DNA of 64,000 bases from Fragilariopsis cylindrus CCMP1102 (GCA_900095095.1 FMBT01000322.1:1-64000); one strand, 5' to 3'; shown: positions 22,549 to 34,279, counted from the stretch's first letter. Made by a program: numbers and translations. The notes: a model not told the origin generated them from the letters alone.

Positions 22549-22658
22549 CACCGCATCGTTGTCTACTACTAGAGTATTTATTAGAGCATCAAAAATCAAA
22601 AAACACCGCATCGTTGTCTACTACTAGAGTATTTATTAGAGCATCAAAAATCAAAAAA
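22549..22658. repeat. Perfect 55-bp tandem duplication
   Basis: The 55 bp starting CACCGCATCGTTGTCTACTA at 22549 are repeated without change from 22604. Identity implies a recent slip. It lies in a CAG/Gln-rich spurious frame (22494..22742). Confidence 0.9.
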
Positions 22659-22961
22659 ATCAGAAATTTTATCTGGCGCTTATTCTCCTGCTGCTGCTAC
22701 TGCTTTTGCTGCTGCCTGCTTTATATCCGTCCCATTCAGTAGAGCACTGACTTGACTTTATTGACTATATATTAATATCAATGGCTATAATGATTTATAG
22801 AATGATTTACTGCACTGCACTGCCACAGTATGTATGCACGTATTTATTGTTACTGTTATTGTTTATGAACCGATTCGAGTCGAGTCGTTATTCATATTCA
22901 TATTATGAATATGATTCGATTCGATTCATTCATATTCATATTCAGGATGATGATTTATGAT

Positions 22962-23894
22962 TTATGATAGTAGCAATATAAATTCTTTCATATCATTTTT
23001 TGCTTTATCATTGTATTTTAATATATCATTACATTGTCTTTGTGTTGTTGCTGTACCAATAGCAAAACAATCTTCTTTAATTTTACGTATTAATTTTATA
23101 CATTCTGGATCAGGATTATCTTTACTTAATAAATTTAATGTTAATGATAATTGTCCCATTGGTCCACCAATTAATATACTATTAATATCATTCCATTTTT
23201 TTGTTTCAACTAATGATGGTATTAAATCTAATGAATTTAATGCTAACTGTATTCTATCTAATAAAATTTGTGAATTTGCACCCTTATATAATAATTTGTT
23301 GGGATCTGTTTCTTTATAGACTAAACATTCTCTATTACCTAATGATTCAACTAAACATTGTTTATTTTGACGATCATTCATACCAGCAATAACATCAGGT
23401 AATTCAATTTTTGCATCCATACCATATGTTGCATATACTGGTTGTGGATTACTACCAACAACTGCAGCTGCTGTTGCTGATATTGACCACATACTACCCA
23501 TCATTGCAAATAATACTTCACGACGTTCTTCATTTAATAATGACAATGCATCCATGCCATCATCTTCATCTTTATCGTCATCATTATCCTCGGGTGGACA
23601 AAGACATTTGCGTTTCTTTTTTCGTTGATATAATCCTTCAATGTTTCGTCCCTTTTGATTTAATAACAATAGTGATGATATTCTATTACCGGTATTTCTT
23701 CTTCTGTCGTTCGTCGTCGCAGTAGTCGTCGGACTGCCAGTAACAATATTAGTAATACTATCAAAGATATTATTATTGTTATTTCTAGTTGTAGTAGTAG
23801 TCAAGGTGTATGCTGAAACTTCTAATAATGAAAATAAGAATAGTCCTATTTTCGTCATTGATGAAGACGACAAGAATGATATTAATAGACGCAT
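22962..23894 (-). CDS. Thylakoid-lumen protein with Tat signal, helix-rich (PsbQ-like candidate)
   Basis: 310 residues, single exon. The N terminus has a signal peptide ending EVSA|YTL, an aromatic +1 position as in diatom plastid preproteins. An Asn/Thr/Arg-rich transit region follows, then ERREVLFAMMGSMWSISATA with a hydrophobic core and a VYA|TYG cleavage site: a twin-arginine thylakoid signal at about residues 120-155. The mature part (YGMDAKIELPDVIAGMNDRQ onward, ~155 residues) is predicted mostly helical, with a Cys pair CLVESLGNREC and GGPMGQLSLTLNLLSK. Helical Tat-imported lumen proteins of this size include PsbQ-family oxygen-evolving-complex subunits. The similarity here is by layout, not by a diagnostic motif, so the family name stays tentative. 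Confidence 0.7.
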   Translation of the reverse strand: MRLLISFLSSSSMTKIGLFLFSLLEVSAYTLTTTTTRNNNNNIFDSITNIVTGSPTTTATTNDRRRNTGNRISSLLLLNQKGRNIEGLYQRKKKRKCLCPPEDNDDDKDEDDGMDALSLLNEERREVLFAMMGSMWSISATAAAVVGSNPQPVYATYGMDAKIELPDVIAGMNDRQNKQCLVESLGNRECLVYKETDPNKLLYKGANSQILLDRIQLALNSLDLIPSLVETKKWNDINSILIGGPMGQLSLTLNLLSKDNPDPECIKLIRKIKEDCFAIGTATTQRQCNDILKYNDKAKNDMKEFILLLS

Positions 23895-24687
23895 TATAAT
23901 TTCTATTCTTTTTTGTTTTTGTTTTCTTTCTTTCTCTGTCTGTCTCTTAGACTAGAATATGTGCGTACTGCTATTACTGCTACGGCTACCCTTTATTTTC
24001 GTCAGCGCTTTTTTAATTTCGCAATATCGGGAGCTGTCTTGTTGTTCCTTGACACGTTTTGGTTTGGTTTGGGTTGTTGGTGTTGGTGTTGGTGTTGGTG
24101 TTGGTGTTTCAAAATGAAAAACAAAGGCTTCCTTGAGAAAGGAGAGTTCTTGTATGTCTAGTATGCCTTTACAGTATGGGAGGTCTTGGCTGAACGTGGT
24201 TGTTATCGTTGTCGTCCATTACCGTTGTCGTTGGTTTGTCGTTGTCGTTGTTTTTGACTTTGCAGCAAATTTAAGCATGAAGCAAATAAACAAGCACGCC
24301 ATCGGGTAAAACATAATAAAATTAGAAGCAAGATTTTTTGTGTTTAGCTAAAAATAAAATAAAATAATGAAAGGTATCCTACGAAGCAAGTTCAACAGAA
24401 GAAAATAAATAAATAAAAAATTAATGATGAAGAATTACATAGTTTTCTCTCAACACCCCCAATAATTACCACGATACGTGACTCACTCGTGACTGCAAAA
24501 TCTTATTTTATTTTTTGTATTTCCTTGTTCTCCTTTATACACACGCTAAATTCTCAAACGATAGTGCACATGGAAGTTAGGGGTGCACGGAGGAAGTACT
24601 CTACTCTACTATTCTATTGAAATTCATTGAAAAAGAAAGGTACGTTTTTGTTAAGATTATATAATGTTATGTTATGTTATGTTATGT
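23895..24687. other. Intergenic with a short GTTGGT minisatellite
   Basis: A GGTGTT/GTTGGT hexamer repeats at about 24072-24110, and pentamer TATGT repeats at 24665-24688 abut the end of the next gene. No coding signal. Confidence 0.55.
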
Positions 24688-27411
24688 TTACCACGTCATA
24701 AATTTCATTCCAAAACATACTGCAGTACAACTTTTATCATCACCATCGTCGTCACTACTATCATTGGCATTATTACTACAATTATTTATCCTTTGACGTT
24801 TAATTCTATTTGTAGTAGCTAGGGTGACATTTGTAATACCATCTTGAGATTGGAATATTGATGTACCACTATTCAAATTGGTTATTTGACTAACCATCTT
24901 ATTATGTCCTGATAATGATAATGATGTTGCTGATGCCGATGCTGATGCCGATGCCGATGCTGATGTTGATGCTGCCATAATCCGTTTCTTTTTTAGTATT
25001 GTATTCCGAATTTCACGTACAATGTATTCAATTTTTAAATATATCTGTTCTTCATTTAATAATACATCCCACCAACCTTTCTCATTCCATATCAGTACAC
25101 GCCCATTCGAATTATTTTTTAACTCATCCATAATTTCATGTACGATACGTTTTGTTTTCATCATTTTGTTTGTTGCTGTTGTTATCGTTGTTGGTTTTGT
25201 TGTTGTTGTCTTGCTATTAGTAGTATCGTCAACAGCATTAAGTTTTGATTCAATCATTGATCGGAATGTTACATTTCCAGGATTACCAATTGCACTCGTT
25301 CCTTGTCTAAAAACAACATCATTCAAGTATGGACATTCAATCATCTTCATTGAAGTTGCTACCATGTTTGTGTTTGCGTTTGTGTTTCTGTTTATGTTTG
25401 TGTTTACAGTCGTGCTATTACTCGTTTCTGTTTCCATACCTGGGCCTTGGCTTATCATCATTGTGATTGTATTATTCGTGATATTCGTATTTGTATTTGT
25501 ATCTGTCGTATCCATCGGCGTATCCATCGGCGTATTCACCCCTACTACTGTTGTCGTTAATGATGTTGTGAATGAGGATGATGATAATGATGTTGAGGGT
25601 TCATCATAGTATAACTCATGGTATGGTACCTGTTTTTCTAATAATAGTCTCATCCTCATCCATTTTTTAAAATTTGCAAGTTTCACTGTTCCCGACCAAC
25701 TTATAGGTATTTCATCACCGGTTATACCATACGATTGTAACATATATTTTAATTCTACCGATTCACCTACATAGCGGCACAATACAGTAATGGTGAAGAA
25801 GAAATAAATATTGGATGAGGTACAAAAAGGCGAAAAAATATAGTTTCAGGAAAGAAGGAAGGAAGGAAGGAAGGATAGTACGACAAATAATGTGCACACA
25901 CACGTACCAAGATGAGTTTTTAATTTTTTACGATTATGACCAATTCTCATTGTGGCTACTGATTGTCTAAATCTATACAAGGGTGTATCTGGTGTACACA
26001 TATGGATGGCACATGCTCGTACAGTAGCTACCTCATGATCTTTCGCAAATTGTTTTTTATTTGTATTCGATATCTTTGATGCTTTATCAAACCAAGCTAA
26101 AATTAATAGTCCTTTTCTTTGTGTATGAATATCATATCCGGCAGCCCACATTATATATAATGCAATTTTTGCCTATTAGTTGTTAGTGTAGTAGTAGTAG
26201 TAGTAGTAGTAGTAATAGTATAGTAAGTAAGTAAGTAAGTAAGTAGAATATACAAACGAGAATAATGAGTAGGAACGTGAATATAAGACAAAAAAAAAGG
26301 TCTGACGTGAGTTTTCTGCATGTGTAGAGGAGTAAGGCAATATACTGTAACATAACGAGTGATCGAGTGAGTAGGGACTGCACTAGTCTAAACATTGACT
26401 AGTGTTACTGTTACTTGTACTGTTGTTTACTTACATGTGTTTCTGGTGGAATCTCTCGTAATTCAGCACCAGGAAATATACATAATATACGTCGTCCAGC
26501 TCGATCACGAAATGGCATGAATTGATACCGTCTATTATAATATAATAAAGGTATTATTTTGTGAGGTAAGGTAAGGTAAGGTAAGGTAAGGTGAGGTGAG
26601 GTGAGTTGAGTTGAGTTGACAATGAAAATAAATGGTCATCTACCTACTATCGTATATGTTACATAACGTACCCTTTACGGAAATCTTTTTGTTCCTCTTT
26701 TGTAAAATCACTTAGTCGAATTGGTCTTACTAATGCATATTTACCAAATAATTCTAATACTAGATTTAGAAAATAGACAATACGTTTTGCTGCCTTTAGA
26801 ACATTAAATAATTCACATCTTAAAAAACGTAAACGAAAATTTATATCATTGACATATGTTTCTTTTATTATTGGTATTGGTATTGCTGATTTTGATCTTG
26901 ATTTTGGCTTTGATCCTGATTCTGGTGTTTTTTTTCCTGATTCTCTTTTTATTTTTGTTCCTGATTCTGATTCTACTGTTTCTATTAAATCTTGTTGTTG
27001 ACTTAATAGGTATGCATATTTTTCAGACACTGGTATAAGTTTATCATCCTTCAATGTATTTGAAAGGTCTTTCAGTGATTCTTCTATCATTTGTGGTGTT
27101 TCAATCGGTGCTAAACAATGTACACCATGAATTTCTTCTTGTATATCATTACGATCTTTCATTGATAAATGAAATAATTCTTTTGATAAAATTTCATTCA
27201 CTGTCTTTGGATCATCTTTTTCCTTATCATCATCAAATGGTTCCATTATTATTGCTTTGTTATTGCTATTGGCATTATTGTTGGTATTATTTGATTTGGA
27301 TAATGACGAAAATGATGATGATGAGAATATTGACGGAAACAATGGCCATGTTTTACCTTCGTTACTACTACTACTACTACTACTTTTGTTTGTTTGTTTG
27401 GTGCGATTCAT
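24688..27411 (-). CDS. Four-exon diatom protein with C-terminal DUF6824 domain
   Basis: Exons 27411..26672, 26531..26435, 26172..25908 and 25766..24688. All three introns have GT(A/T)-type donors (GTACGT, GTAAGT, GTACGT) and AG acceptors and keep phase; the total is about 726 residues. The N-terminal part has a Ser/Asn-rich leader, then KELFHLSMKDRNDIQEEIHG and a YVNDINFRLRFLRCELFN segment. The exon 1/2 join reads KGRYQFMPFRDRAGRRILCI; exon 3 reads AKIALYIMWAAGYDIHTQRK. This central block recurs in a large diatom family without assigned function. The last exon ends with DVVFRQGTSAIGNPGNVTFR and GRVLIWNEKGWWDVL, the GN-F and GWW signatures of DUF6824, which is abundant in diatoms. Long Thr/Asn/Ser runs separate the parts. 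Role unknown; no signal peptide, so probably cytosolic or nuclear. Confidence 0.8.
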
Positions 27412-28914
27412 TCGATTTTTGTCTGTTTATTTATTTGGTATTATTACACAACTACTCTCAATTCTCAATTCGACCATTGATTTCACAACAGAAATAAATG
27501 TTAGATAATGCTGACATGTGTTGTTCACTTTTACTGTAAGTTACTGAAAAGAAATAACAGAAGAAGTAATACCCTTTTCAAAATAATTCTTTTAGATTAC
27601 TACTTCTTTTTGGCTTTATTAGTAGAGTCAGTCCGATAAGTCTGGTCTAAAAATCAAGCGTCCGCGTCTACTACTACTACTTGACTTGTAATAACGGAAA
27701 CTTGACTTACTGTAGTGTATATTTCCTTGTTTCGCTGCAAAGGTGGTAGGTGGGCGACACGTCGAGATAAATGGTCTTAAGTTCGTTTTGTTTTCTTATA
27801 CAGTATGTAAAATAATAAAGTTGTGTTCTTATAGGTATCCCAGTAGCAATTGGATCTTCATTGGAATCCGGAATTCCCTATGTAATGAGGATCATCCGCA
27901 ACCAATACAGTACATGGTCTGCACGTTTTTGTGAGCCCACAGAAAGCATCCGCAACGTTGTTATAAATGTGGAAGATTGAAGTTTCAATTGTGTACCAAC
28001 GAGTGAGTAGAGTTGTGAGAGGGTAGGTTGTATGTGTACTTATTAAAACGCGCCTTTGTACTGGTACCAAGTGAAGGCGAGTGAGCCTTTAAGCGTATTA
28101 TCGTGGAAGAAATTATTTAATGTTCGATTTCTTTATGTAAGGCCTATGTAATCGTACCTAAAATCACTCACGCTAGTATGCTACAGCGTTAAAAACGCGA
28201 ACAAGTCGGGTATGTTAAATACTTTTGTGTTTTACGCTGCGCGCAAGTACCAAGAAAGTACTGTACTAGTTCCGAAGGGCGATGCACGAGGAACTGCGTA
28301 CAGTATCGTAATTCTGAAAGTTAAAAAATGTTTTGAGTCGAATGAGTCGAGTTGTGAGTCAGGATATTCAAAGAACAATCAGTCGTACAATGCGCAAGGA
28401 ACGTTCATATTGAAATTGGTGCAGTCTGTTCTTCAATCTAGCTTTGGTCGTTTTGTGTGATGAGAATTGTACATCTACTGCAGTACCGTGTGCGGAAAGT
28501 TAAAGAGATGCTATGATTTATTTAGTTTCAAAAAAAGCAAGAGAGACCCTCGTCTTATGTTAATTAGTGAGGTTGAAAGACAGACAGACAGCGCGATTTT
28601 AGAATGAATGAACGTTTCCAAGGATGATGTGAACCTTTCAAAATAAAGATACACAGAATGGGGCAATAAAATCTGCCCTAGAGGAGCAACGAAGTCAACA
28701 GCACATACATATGCATGCGCACAGTATCGGTACACGACTGCCTCATTGTCATCAAGCAAAAATTCCTTTTTGTCCTTCTTTGTATCTTACAAGCACTAGA
28801 GATACTAGTAGGTACTAAATAACACCAACCCAACCTGCATGCATACTATACTATAGAATAAGAGAGAGAGAGAGAGAGAAAACGAAAACTCAGACGAAGA
28901 AGCGATCGAAAATC
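27412..28914. other. Intergenic, no supported gene
   Basis: Promoter side of both divergent neighbours. Short frames at 27743-28070 and 28212-28460 lack recognisable domains. A (GA)n tract at 28860-28880 lies 35 bp before the next start codon. Confidence 0.5.
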
Positions 28915-30464
28915 ATGATGAATCCAACTTTTACGTCGTCGTCGATATTGCTGGTTCTTCTTATCATTACATCAACTACTACTAACTTTATGAGGAAATC
29001 AGTCGTCGATGCCTGGAGCGTACTACCAATTGCACCCATCACTCCAGTCGTTCCACCAGCTGCCACCGGTGTTGTAGTGGAATCTCAAGCGGCTGATATA
29101 ATGATTCAGGCAGCGTATCTACTAACACGAACCACAAAGACAACAAGTTTAGCAGATAATATTAAAAATTGGTCGAAAATAAACGGTACGGATGAATTGG
29201 CATTGGGTGTACCACCAGCGAATGCATTTGAAATTGATGAAACTGAAGAAGAAGCAGCAGTTGTTACAGCAGGCACAGCAATTGCCACAACAACAACAAC
29301 AACAACTACAGTAACAGCAACAGTAACAGCAGGAACCACCACCAACAAAAGAGGAAATTTTGACATTACAAAAAGCATTTAGTGCATTTTATGGTCCCAT
29401 CACGATCACCATCGATTGCATTACCATTGTTCGATGACTCCATTCAATCCTTTGAAAAATCACAACAACCAGCAGATGAACGTGCTGGTTTATATCGAGT
29501 ACGTGGAGATTGTAAAATGGCATTAAGTTTACCACAAGAGGCGATCAATGATTATACAATAGCCATTGATTTATTACAATTACCAGCATCAATTGAGAAA
29601 GCTGATCCAATTGAATTACCGGCATCATTGTTGGGACGTGCACGTGCCATACGTAGTTTAGGACCCAAACAAATCACTGATCAGCAAGCCGCAATAGGTG
29701 TGGAAGATTATAAACAAACATTGATATTGAATGCAGGTAGTGACGATTATGATACAATCCAGGAACAAATTGAAGATGGTGCAAAAACTAATCCGTATGC
29801 AGCATGGGAATATGGTATGGCATTACGACAGAATTCACAATATGAAGAAGCAAAAATTATACATTTATTAACAAGTGATGTCTTTGATTCAATTAGTGAT
29901 AGATCACGATCCGTTATATCATTATTGGATGCAGGAATTGATGCTGCATGTCAAGAAATTGTTTCTGGTGGCAGCAAAGTTTCTTCGGGATCGTCGTCGG
30001 AATCGACGTCGTCGTCTGATAATTATAATGATAATAATAAGAATTATGATGCAAAAAGTATTTTGAAAAAAGCGGTACAGTATACAACCACTGCAGAAGG
30101 TCGTGATGTTGCATTATTACAACGAGTTGTGGCAAAAGAAGGGGAAGGTAGAGTCGTATTAGCGGCATTAGAATGGTCGGATAAATCATTACGGAATGAT
30201 GCGGAACAACAATTATCCACAGCCTGTGAACGTTTAGACCAATTAGAACAAGATGGATTACAACGTATGGATGCCAATAAGAAAGCCACACCAGGCGTGT
30301 CGTCCTCTTCAACAATAACGTCATTACGATTTAATATTGATGATTATCCTGGTGCATTAGAAGCAAGTTGTTCACGGTTCAAGAATACAGATTTTCAAAC
30401 CGAACGACTCGAATGGCCGGCTGTGCTTCAAGATAAAACACAAAAATTATTACAATTGAAATAA
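28915..30464 (+). CDS. Plastid-targeted TPR protein, frame changes near residue 140-160
   Basis: Start at 28915 after a (GA)n tract. The N terminus has a hydrophobic signal (SSILLVLLIITS) ending VVDA|WSVLPIAP, an aromatic +1 residue as in diatom plastid preproteins. The main body (29395..30464) contains ERAGLYRVRGDCKMALSLPQ followed by EAINDYTIAIDLLQL, a tetratricopeptide-type helix pair, then ELPASLLGRARAIRSLG and further helical repeats. Coding moves from frame 1 (to about 29330) to a short stretch reading EEILTLQKAFSAFYG, then to the frame of the main body at about 29395. A ~66-bp intron (GTAACAGC donor, AAAAG acceptor at 29374) could bridge directly, but would discard the conserved-looking AFSAFYG piece; two small indels are the alternative. 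A scaffold or assembly factor in the plastid is inference. Confidence 0.6.
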
Positions 30465-30832
30465 AATAAAGTAAGCAAATTAAAGATAAGATGTAAGAAA
30501 TAAGAGAAATTAGATATAAACAATGAGGTTGTGAACTAGAGTTAATCCAATCAAAACATGCTAGCATACTAAAACTATAAAATAAACATGCTTTACTATA
30601 CGCTCATACCTAATGGTGTTTACTTGGAGGAGTGCTAATAGTAGTAGTAGTAGTAGTACTGTAGTAATATTAGGAGTAAGTGAAACGTATTGTGTTTACT
30701 TTAATGAGTTACTGCTCTATATTTCCTTTATATTCTATGATGTTATGTATGTATGTAATTGCGTATGTATAATATCATTCCTCTTGATTTGATTGGATTA
30801 GATTGGATTGATTTTACATAGACGATCGTTGA
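30465..30832. other. Convergent 3' spacer
   Basis: Separates two convergent genes. Holds a TAG-type trinucleotide run at 30638-30657 and AT-rich 3' flanks; no coding signal. Confidence 0.5.
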
Positions 30833-31768
30833 TTAAACGAACATAGTCTCTCGTCGATTAAAACGACTACGTTGTGGAACTTTATTCCACTCCAAGACTG
30901 ATGGTGGTGGAGTACTTTTCACATTTTTGAATTTAGTATCCAAGATCTTTTCCGCAGTTGTTGCATCATCCGATGCCATACGACATGCTTGGGTTCGACT
31001 ACGTCTCGTGGCTTGTTTATATACATCAGCTATAATTTGATCATTAAAGACATTTTCTTCTTTCTGTAAGAATTGTTCACATAGTACAGCATCATAGGCT
31101 TGTGTACGTTCGACTTGAGTTTCTTCTGGATATAAAAATCGTTCCAGTCCTCTTGTACAATATTTCTTTCCACTAGCAACTCCTGTATCTTTATTTACTC
31201 GGCTTACTAATTTGAATGTTTTGTATTTAATTGATTCGTATTCATTTTCTTGAAACCATAATATTGCTAAAGCTTCACTTTTAGTGCTATTCTTAATAAG
31301 TGATTTCACGGGTCGGATCTTACGTACATATACTTCTTCATCAAATTGTATGACTCGTTTTGGTTCTTGGCGTTCTTGTAGAGAGGAGGGAATGGATGTC
31401 TTCATTGAACTTCTTTGTGGTAGTTTACTCGGATTGAATACGGCCGATGCAGATATTTTTCTGTATGATGATGACAATCCTTTTCTAGATGATGATGGTG
31501 ATGATGTGATGGATGTGGAGGTGTGTGATGAAAGTGAAAGTGTTGATTCATGAGTGGATAAAGTAGAAAATGATCCCTCACTAATATCTTCTTTGTCTAA
31601 TACAAATCTTCCTTTGTTTTTCTTTTTCTTATGGCTTTTCTTGGTAGCACCAGCGTGCATAGTTGCAGTTGTATTCGTCATCGTCAAGCTAAAAGGAGGT
31701 GACATAGTATTATCGTAGCAGCCAATAGTTGTGGATGGTCTAGTGTTTGCAGTAGCTGGAGATTTCAT
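30833..31768 (-). CDS. Diatom-specific protein of unknown function
   Basis: 311 residues, single exon, start at 31768. The N-terminal ~120 residues are Ser/Thr/Lys-rich and disordered (KKSHKKKKNKG). The conserved part begins RVIQFDEEVYVRKIRPV, then ALAILWFQENEYESIKYKTF, then KKYCTRGLERFLYPEE, and continues with RTQAYDAVLCEQFLQKEEN and RRSRTQACRMASDDA. This W-F/Y-x-x-x-E-Y motif followed by CTRGLE and an AVL-EQ helix is a pattern I recognise from many diatom hypothetical proteins, without known function. No signal peptide or membrane segment. Confidence 0.75.
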   Translation of the reverse strand: MKSPATANTRPSTTIGCYDNTMSPPFSLTMTNTTATMHAGATKKSHKKKKNKGRFVLDKEDISEGSFSTLSTHESTLSLSSHTSTSITSSPSSSRKGLSSSYRKISASAVFNPSKLPQRSSMKTSIPSSLQERQEPKRVIQFDEEVYVRKIRPVKSLIKNSTKSEALAILWFQENEYESIKYKTFKLVSRVNKDTGVASGKKYCTRGLERFLYPEETQVERTQAYDAVLCEQFLQKEENVFNDQIIADVYKQATRRSRTQACRMASDDATTAEKILDTKFKNVKSTPPPSVLEWNKVPQRSRFNRRETMFV

Positions 31769-33052
31769 TTTGTGGTTAGTGTTGTTTTATTGTTGTTTTA
31801 TTGTTAGAGAGTGGCGATCAAACGGAATAATTTTAAAAATACAGTATATTGATAGCAGTATAAAGATTTTATGATGAGTCGAGACTGTCAAAAGATGGGT
31901 CGACGGTAAAAAATGGAAAGAACGGTACGTAAACAGAAGAATGGAAGAACTAAATCGGCGTCAAAAGAAGTACTGTACTGTATGTAACACTGTAACAGTC
32001 ATTACTAGTAGTATGACGTTGTTCGGTGTTTTGACAAGAGCGAATGATAGGAATCCCCAATTAATGTTACACTGAGAAAGTGGGAATGAGATGTCCGCTT
32101 TTTTTCAGTACCTTAAATGTTTATCCACTTTTACATCGCCCTACAAAATTCAATTAACTGTCTATATTGGGCGATGGCGGCGGTTCGGAAAAACTCAAAA
32201 TTATTATTACATTAACAAAAGCGTCCTAAATTAGGCCAATACTGCTAACACTTCATGCATTTCACGCAATCTGAAAAGTACTTTATGTGTATATTCCCTT
32301 TTCATCGCCCTACAAAATTCAATAAACTGTCTATATGGGCAATGGCGGCGGTTCGGAAAAATTAAAAATTATTATTACATTAACAAAAGCGTCCTAAACT
32401 AGGCTGGTAACTGCTAGTACTTCTTGCATTTAACGCAATCTGAAAAGTCACGACGATTAATGCGATGGGATCGGAAATAAACATATTGTACGTTTAAAAA
32501 ACGAACCAAGTTTAAACAACGAGTGTCAGAAGAATACCAATAGATCTCAAGCCCTAGTAGTAGACTGTACATGACATGTATGTAAAAAGACGTTTTGTTA
32601 AGTACTGTACGAGTAAATTATGGATACCCTATATAAATTATGGAGATTTTAGGTAATTATTGGCGACGTCGTCGACTGAAGCGCCATTGAGGAATACAAT
32701 ACAATAGCCGAACTGCGAACCGTACTGGAGCAACCGATCAAAAAAATTAATCGTGGAAAAACATTGAAACACGCGCGACTCTAGTGTTTTTCGAACGAAA
32801 AAGATTTGCCTTCAACTTTTATCAGCTTTCGGGAAGAATGAGGTGTCAAGAAATAACAAAGATGGCTTTAGCGCTTGCATCACGCAAGCAGAATACTGTA
32901 TATCAGAACTAACTTCCGAACAACCCATCTTTTTCTTACTTGACACATCACTTGTTCTTTATTAACTTTTCTTCTTATTTTCACATCATCAACCAACAAA
33001 CAAACAACAAGCATTGAGCATCAAAGCAAGCAAGCAATGCGTTGATTGATTA
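31769..33052. other. Divergent promoter region containing a tandem duplication
   Basis: Intergenic between a minus-strand and a plus-strand gene. The notable content is the 169-bp duplication listed separately; the rest is spacer. Confidence 0.5.
32118..32450. repeat. 169-bp tandem duplication, two copies
   Basis: CATCGCCCTACAAAATTCAA at 32134 recurs at 32303, with GGCGGCGGTTCGGAAAAA, ACATTAACAAAAGCGTCCTA and ACGCAATCTGAAAAGT following in both. The copies differ by substitutions and small indels. It lies between divergent genes starting at 31768 and 33053. Confidence 0.9.
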
Positions 33053-33949
33053 ATGATAACAACAAAACAACAACAGGCCAAAAACATCACAACAATGATG
33101 ACGACCACGACAACAATGGCCTTCATTTTCAATTTTCTCGTCGTCTTTTGTTTCTTCCCATTGTCGCCATCATCAACAACGACGACTATGATGATGACTG
33201 TGGCGTTCACGAGTACGAGTACGACGGCAAAGACGACGACAACAAGGAAGTATGCTGGGCGCAAAAACCCCTGGTGTAGAGCTTCGCATCAGGAAGAACA
33301 ACAAGGTTACGAAGTTGCCGATGATAAAGTTGTTCTATTACCACTCCTAGAAGCAGGATTAGTGACGGTGCTGTCGGAACAGAAAGAACAACAAGAAAGA
33401 TTACGAAAATTAGGGATCGATTATACTAACTGTAATGAAGACGAATTTAATAATGAAGACAATGACAATAATTCCGCCGTGATTAAAGTCAAAGAATTAC
33501 AAGAACTCATCGAGAATACGAAAACCTCGGCTGAATTTGGTGTCCGAAAAGTACAGCAAGAATTTTACGATGCCTTTTCGACGGCGAATTACGATGCCAT
33601 GGTCAACATTTGGAGTAACGAGAATAATGATATGTGTTCGTGCACCCATCCGGGAATGTCAAGTTTACAGGGACGTAAGGTCTTGGCGTCGTGGAAGCAA
33701 ATGTTTGCTGCTTCGCATCATCGTGTGCAACAACACGAACATAATAAGGAAGGAGATGGTCAAGATCAATTGCAACAAATCACCCCGATCCGGGTGAAAG
33801 TCGACATTTGTGGTACAACCGCGATATCGACGTGTATTGAAGAAACCCAAAATGGACGGCAACTCGAAGCGATTAATATTTACCGACGGGAACACGGGAC
33901 GTGGAAAATGATGAATCATATGGCCTCCCCGGTGTATGTCGGTCGTTAA
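33053..33949 (+). CDS. NTF2/SnoaL-like protein, probably plastid-targeted
   Basis: 298 residues; the first ATG is used, with alternatives 14, 15 and 21 codons downstream. The hydrophobic segment MAFIFNFLVVFCFFPL and then MMMTVA|FTSTSTTAK fit a signal peptide with Phe at +1 and a Ser/Thr/Lys transit peptide. The C-terminal ~125 residues read VQQEFYDAFSTANYDAMVN, CSCTHPGMSSLQGRKVLASW, then INIYRREHGTWKMMNHMASP. This is the layout of SnoaL-like NTF2-fold proteins (small cone-shaped barrel, often enzymes or binding subunits). An upstream helical stretch (about residues 90-165) is Glu/Asn-rich. Substrate unknown. Confidence 0.7.
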   Translation: MITTKQQQAKNITTMMTTTTTMAFIFNFLVVFCFFPLSPSSTTTTMMMTVAFTSTSTTAKTTTTRKYAGRKNPWCRASHQEEQQGYEVADDKVVLLPLLEAGLVTVLSEQKEQQERLRKLGIDYTNCNEDEFNNEDNDNNSAVIKVKELQELIENTKTSAEFGVRKVQQEFYDAFSTANYDAMVNIWSNENNDMCSCTHPGMSSLQGRKVLASWKQMFAASHHRVQQHEHNKEGDGQDQLQQITPIRVKVDICGTTAISTCIEETQNGRQLEAINIYRREHGTWKMMNHMASPVYVGR

Positions 33950-34279
33950 ATCAGTATTTTTATATGGTGACTATTCATCGATTAAATTCTTAGGAATTTA
34001 TTAATTATATACAGTAGACCGATGCAGACACACACAAAAATGGACACAGCATGTATATACTAGTCCATTCATTTTAATGCAAAAGCTAGCTCCAGAGTGT
34101 AGTACGGACACAAAAACAATGTTAAACGATCTAGATGATTTTAAATCAGTAAAATCAAATATAAATACTGGTAAAACGAATGTGTTGTATTATATTATAT
34201 TATATTGTATTATTCTATCTTATTTTGTAATTGTGAGTGTGCGTGATTATCTCTATTTATTTGTATGTATATAATCTTT
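33950..34279. other. Convergent 3' spacer
   Basis: AT-rich, with a TATTA-type run at about 34185-34215. No coding signal. Confidence 0.45.

Noticed and set aside
25022-25609. 195-residue plus-strand open frame rich in Val/Ile/Phe
   Set aside because: It is the antisense shadow of the Thr/Asn-rich part of the DUF6824-type gene; complementary codons of Asn/Thr/Asp repeats give Val/Ile runs.
28212-28460. 82-residue plus-strand frame between the DUF6824 and TPR genes
   Set aside because: No domain or targeting signal; length is within chance expectation for this spacing.
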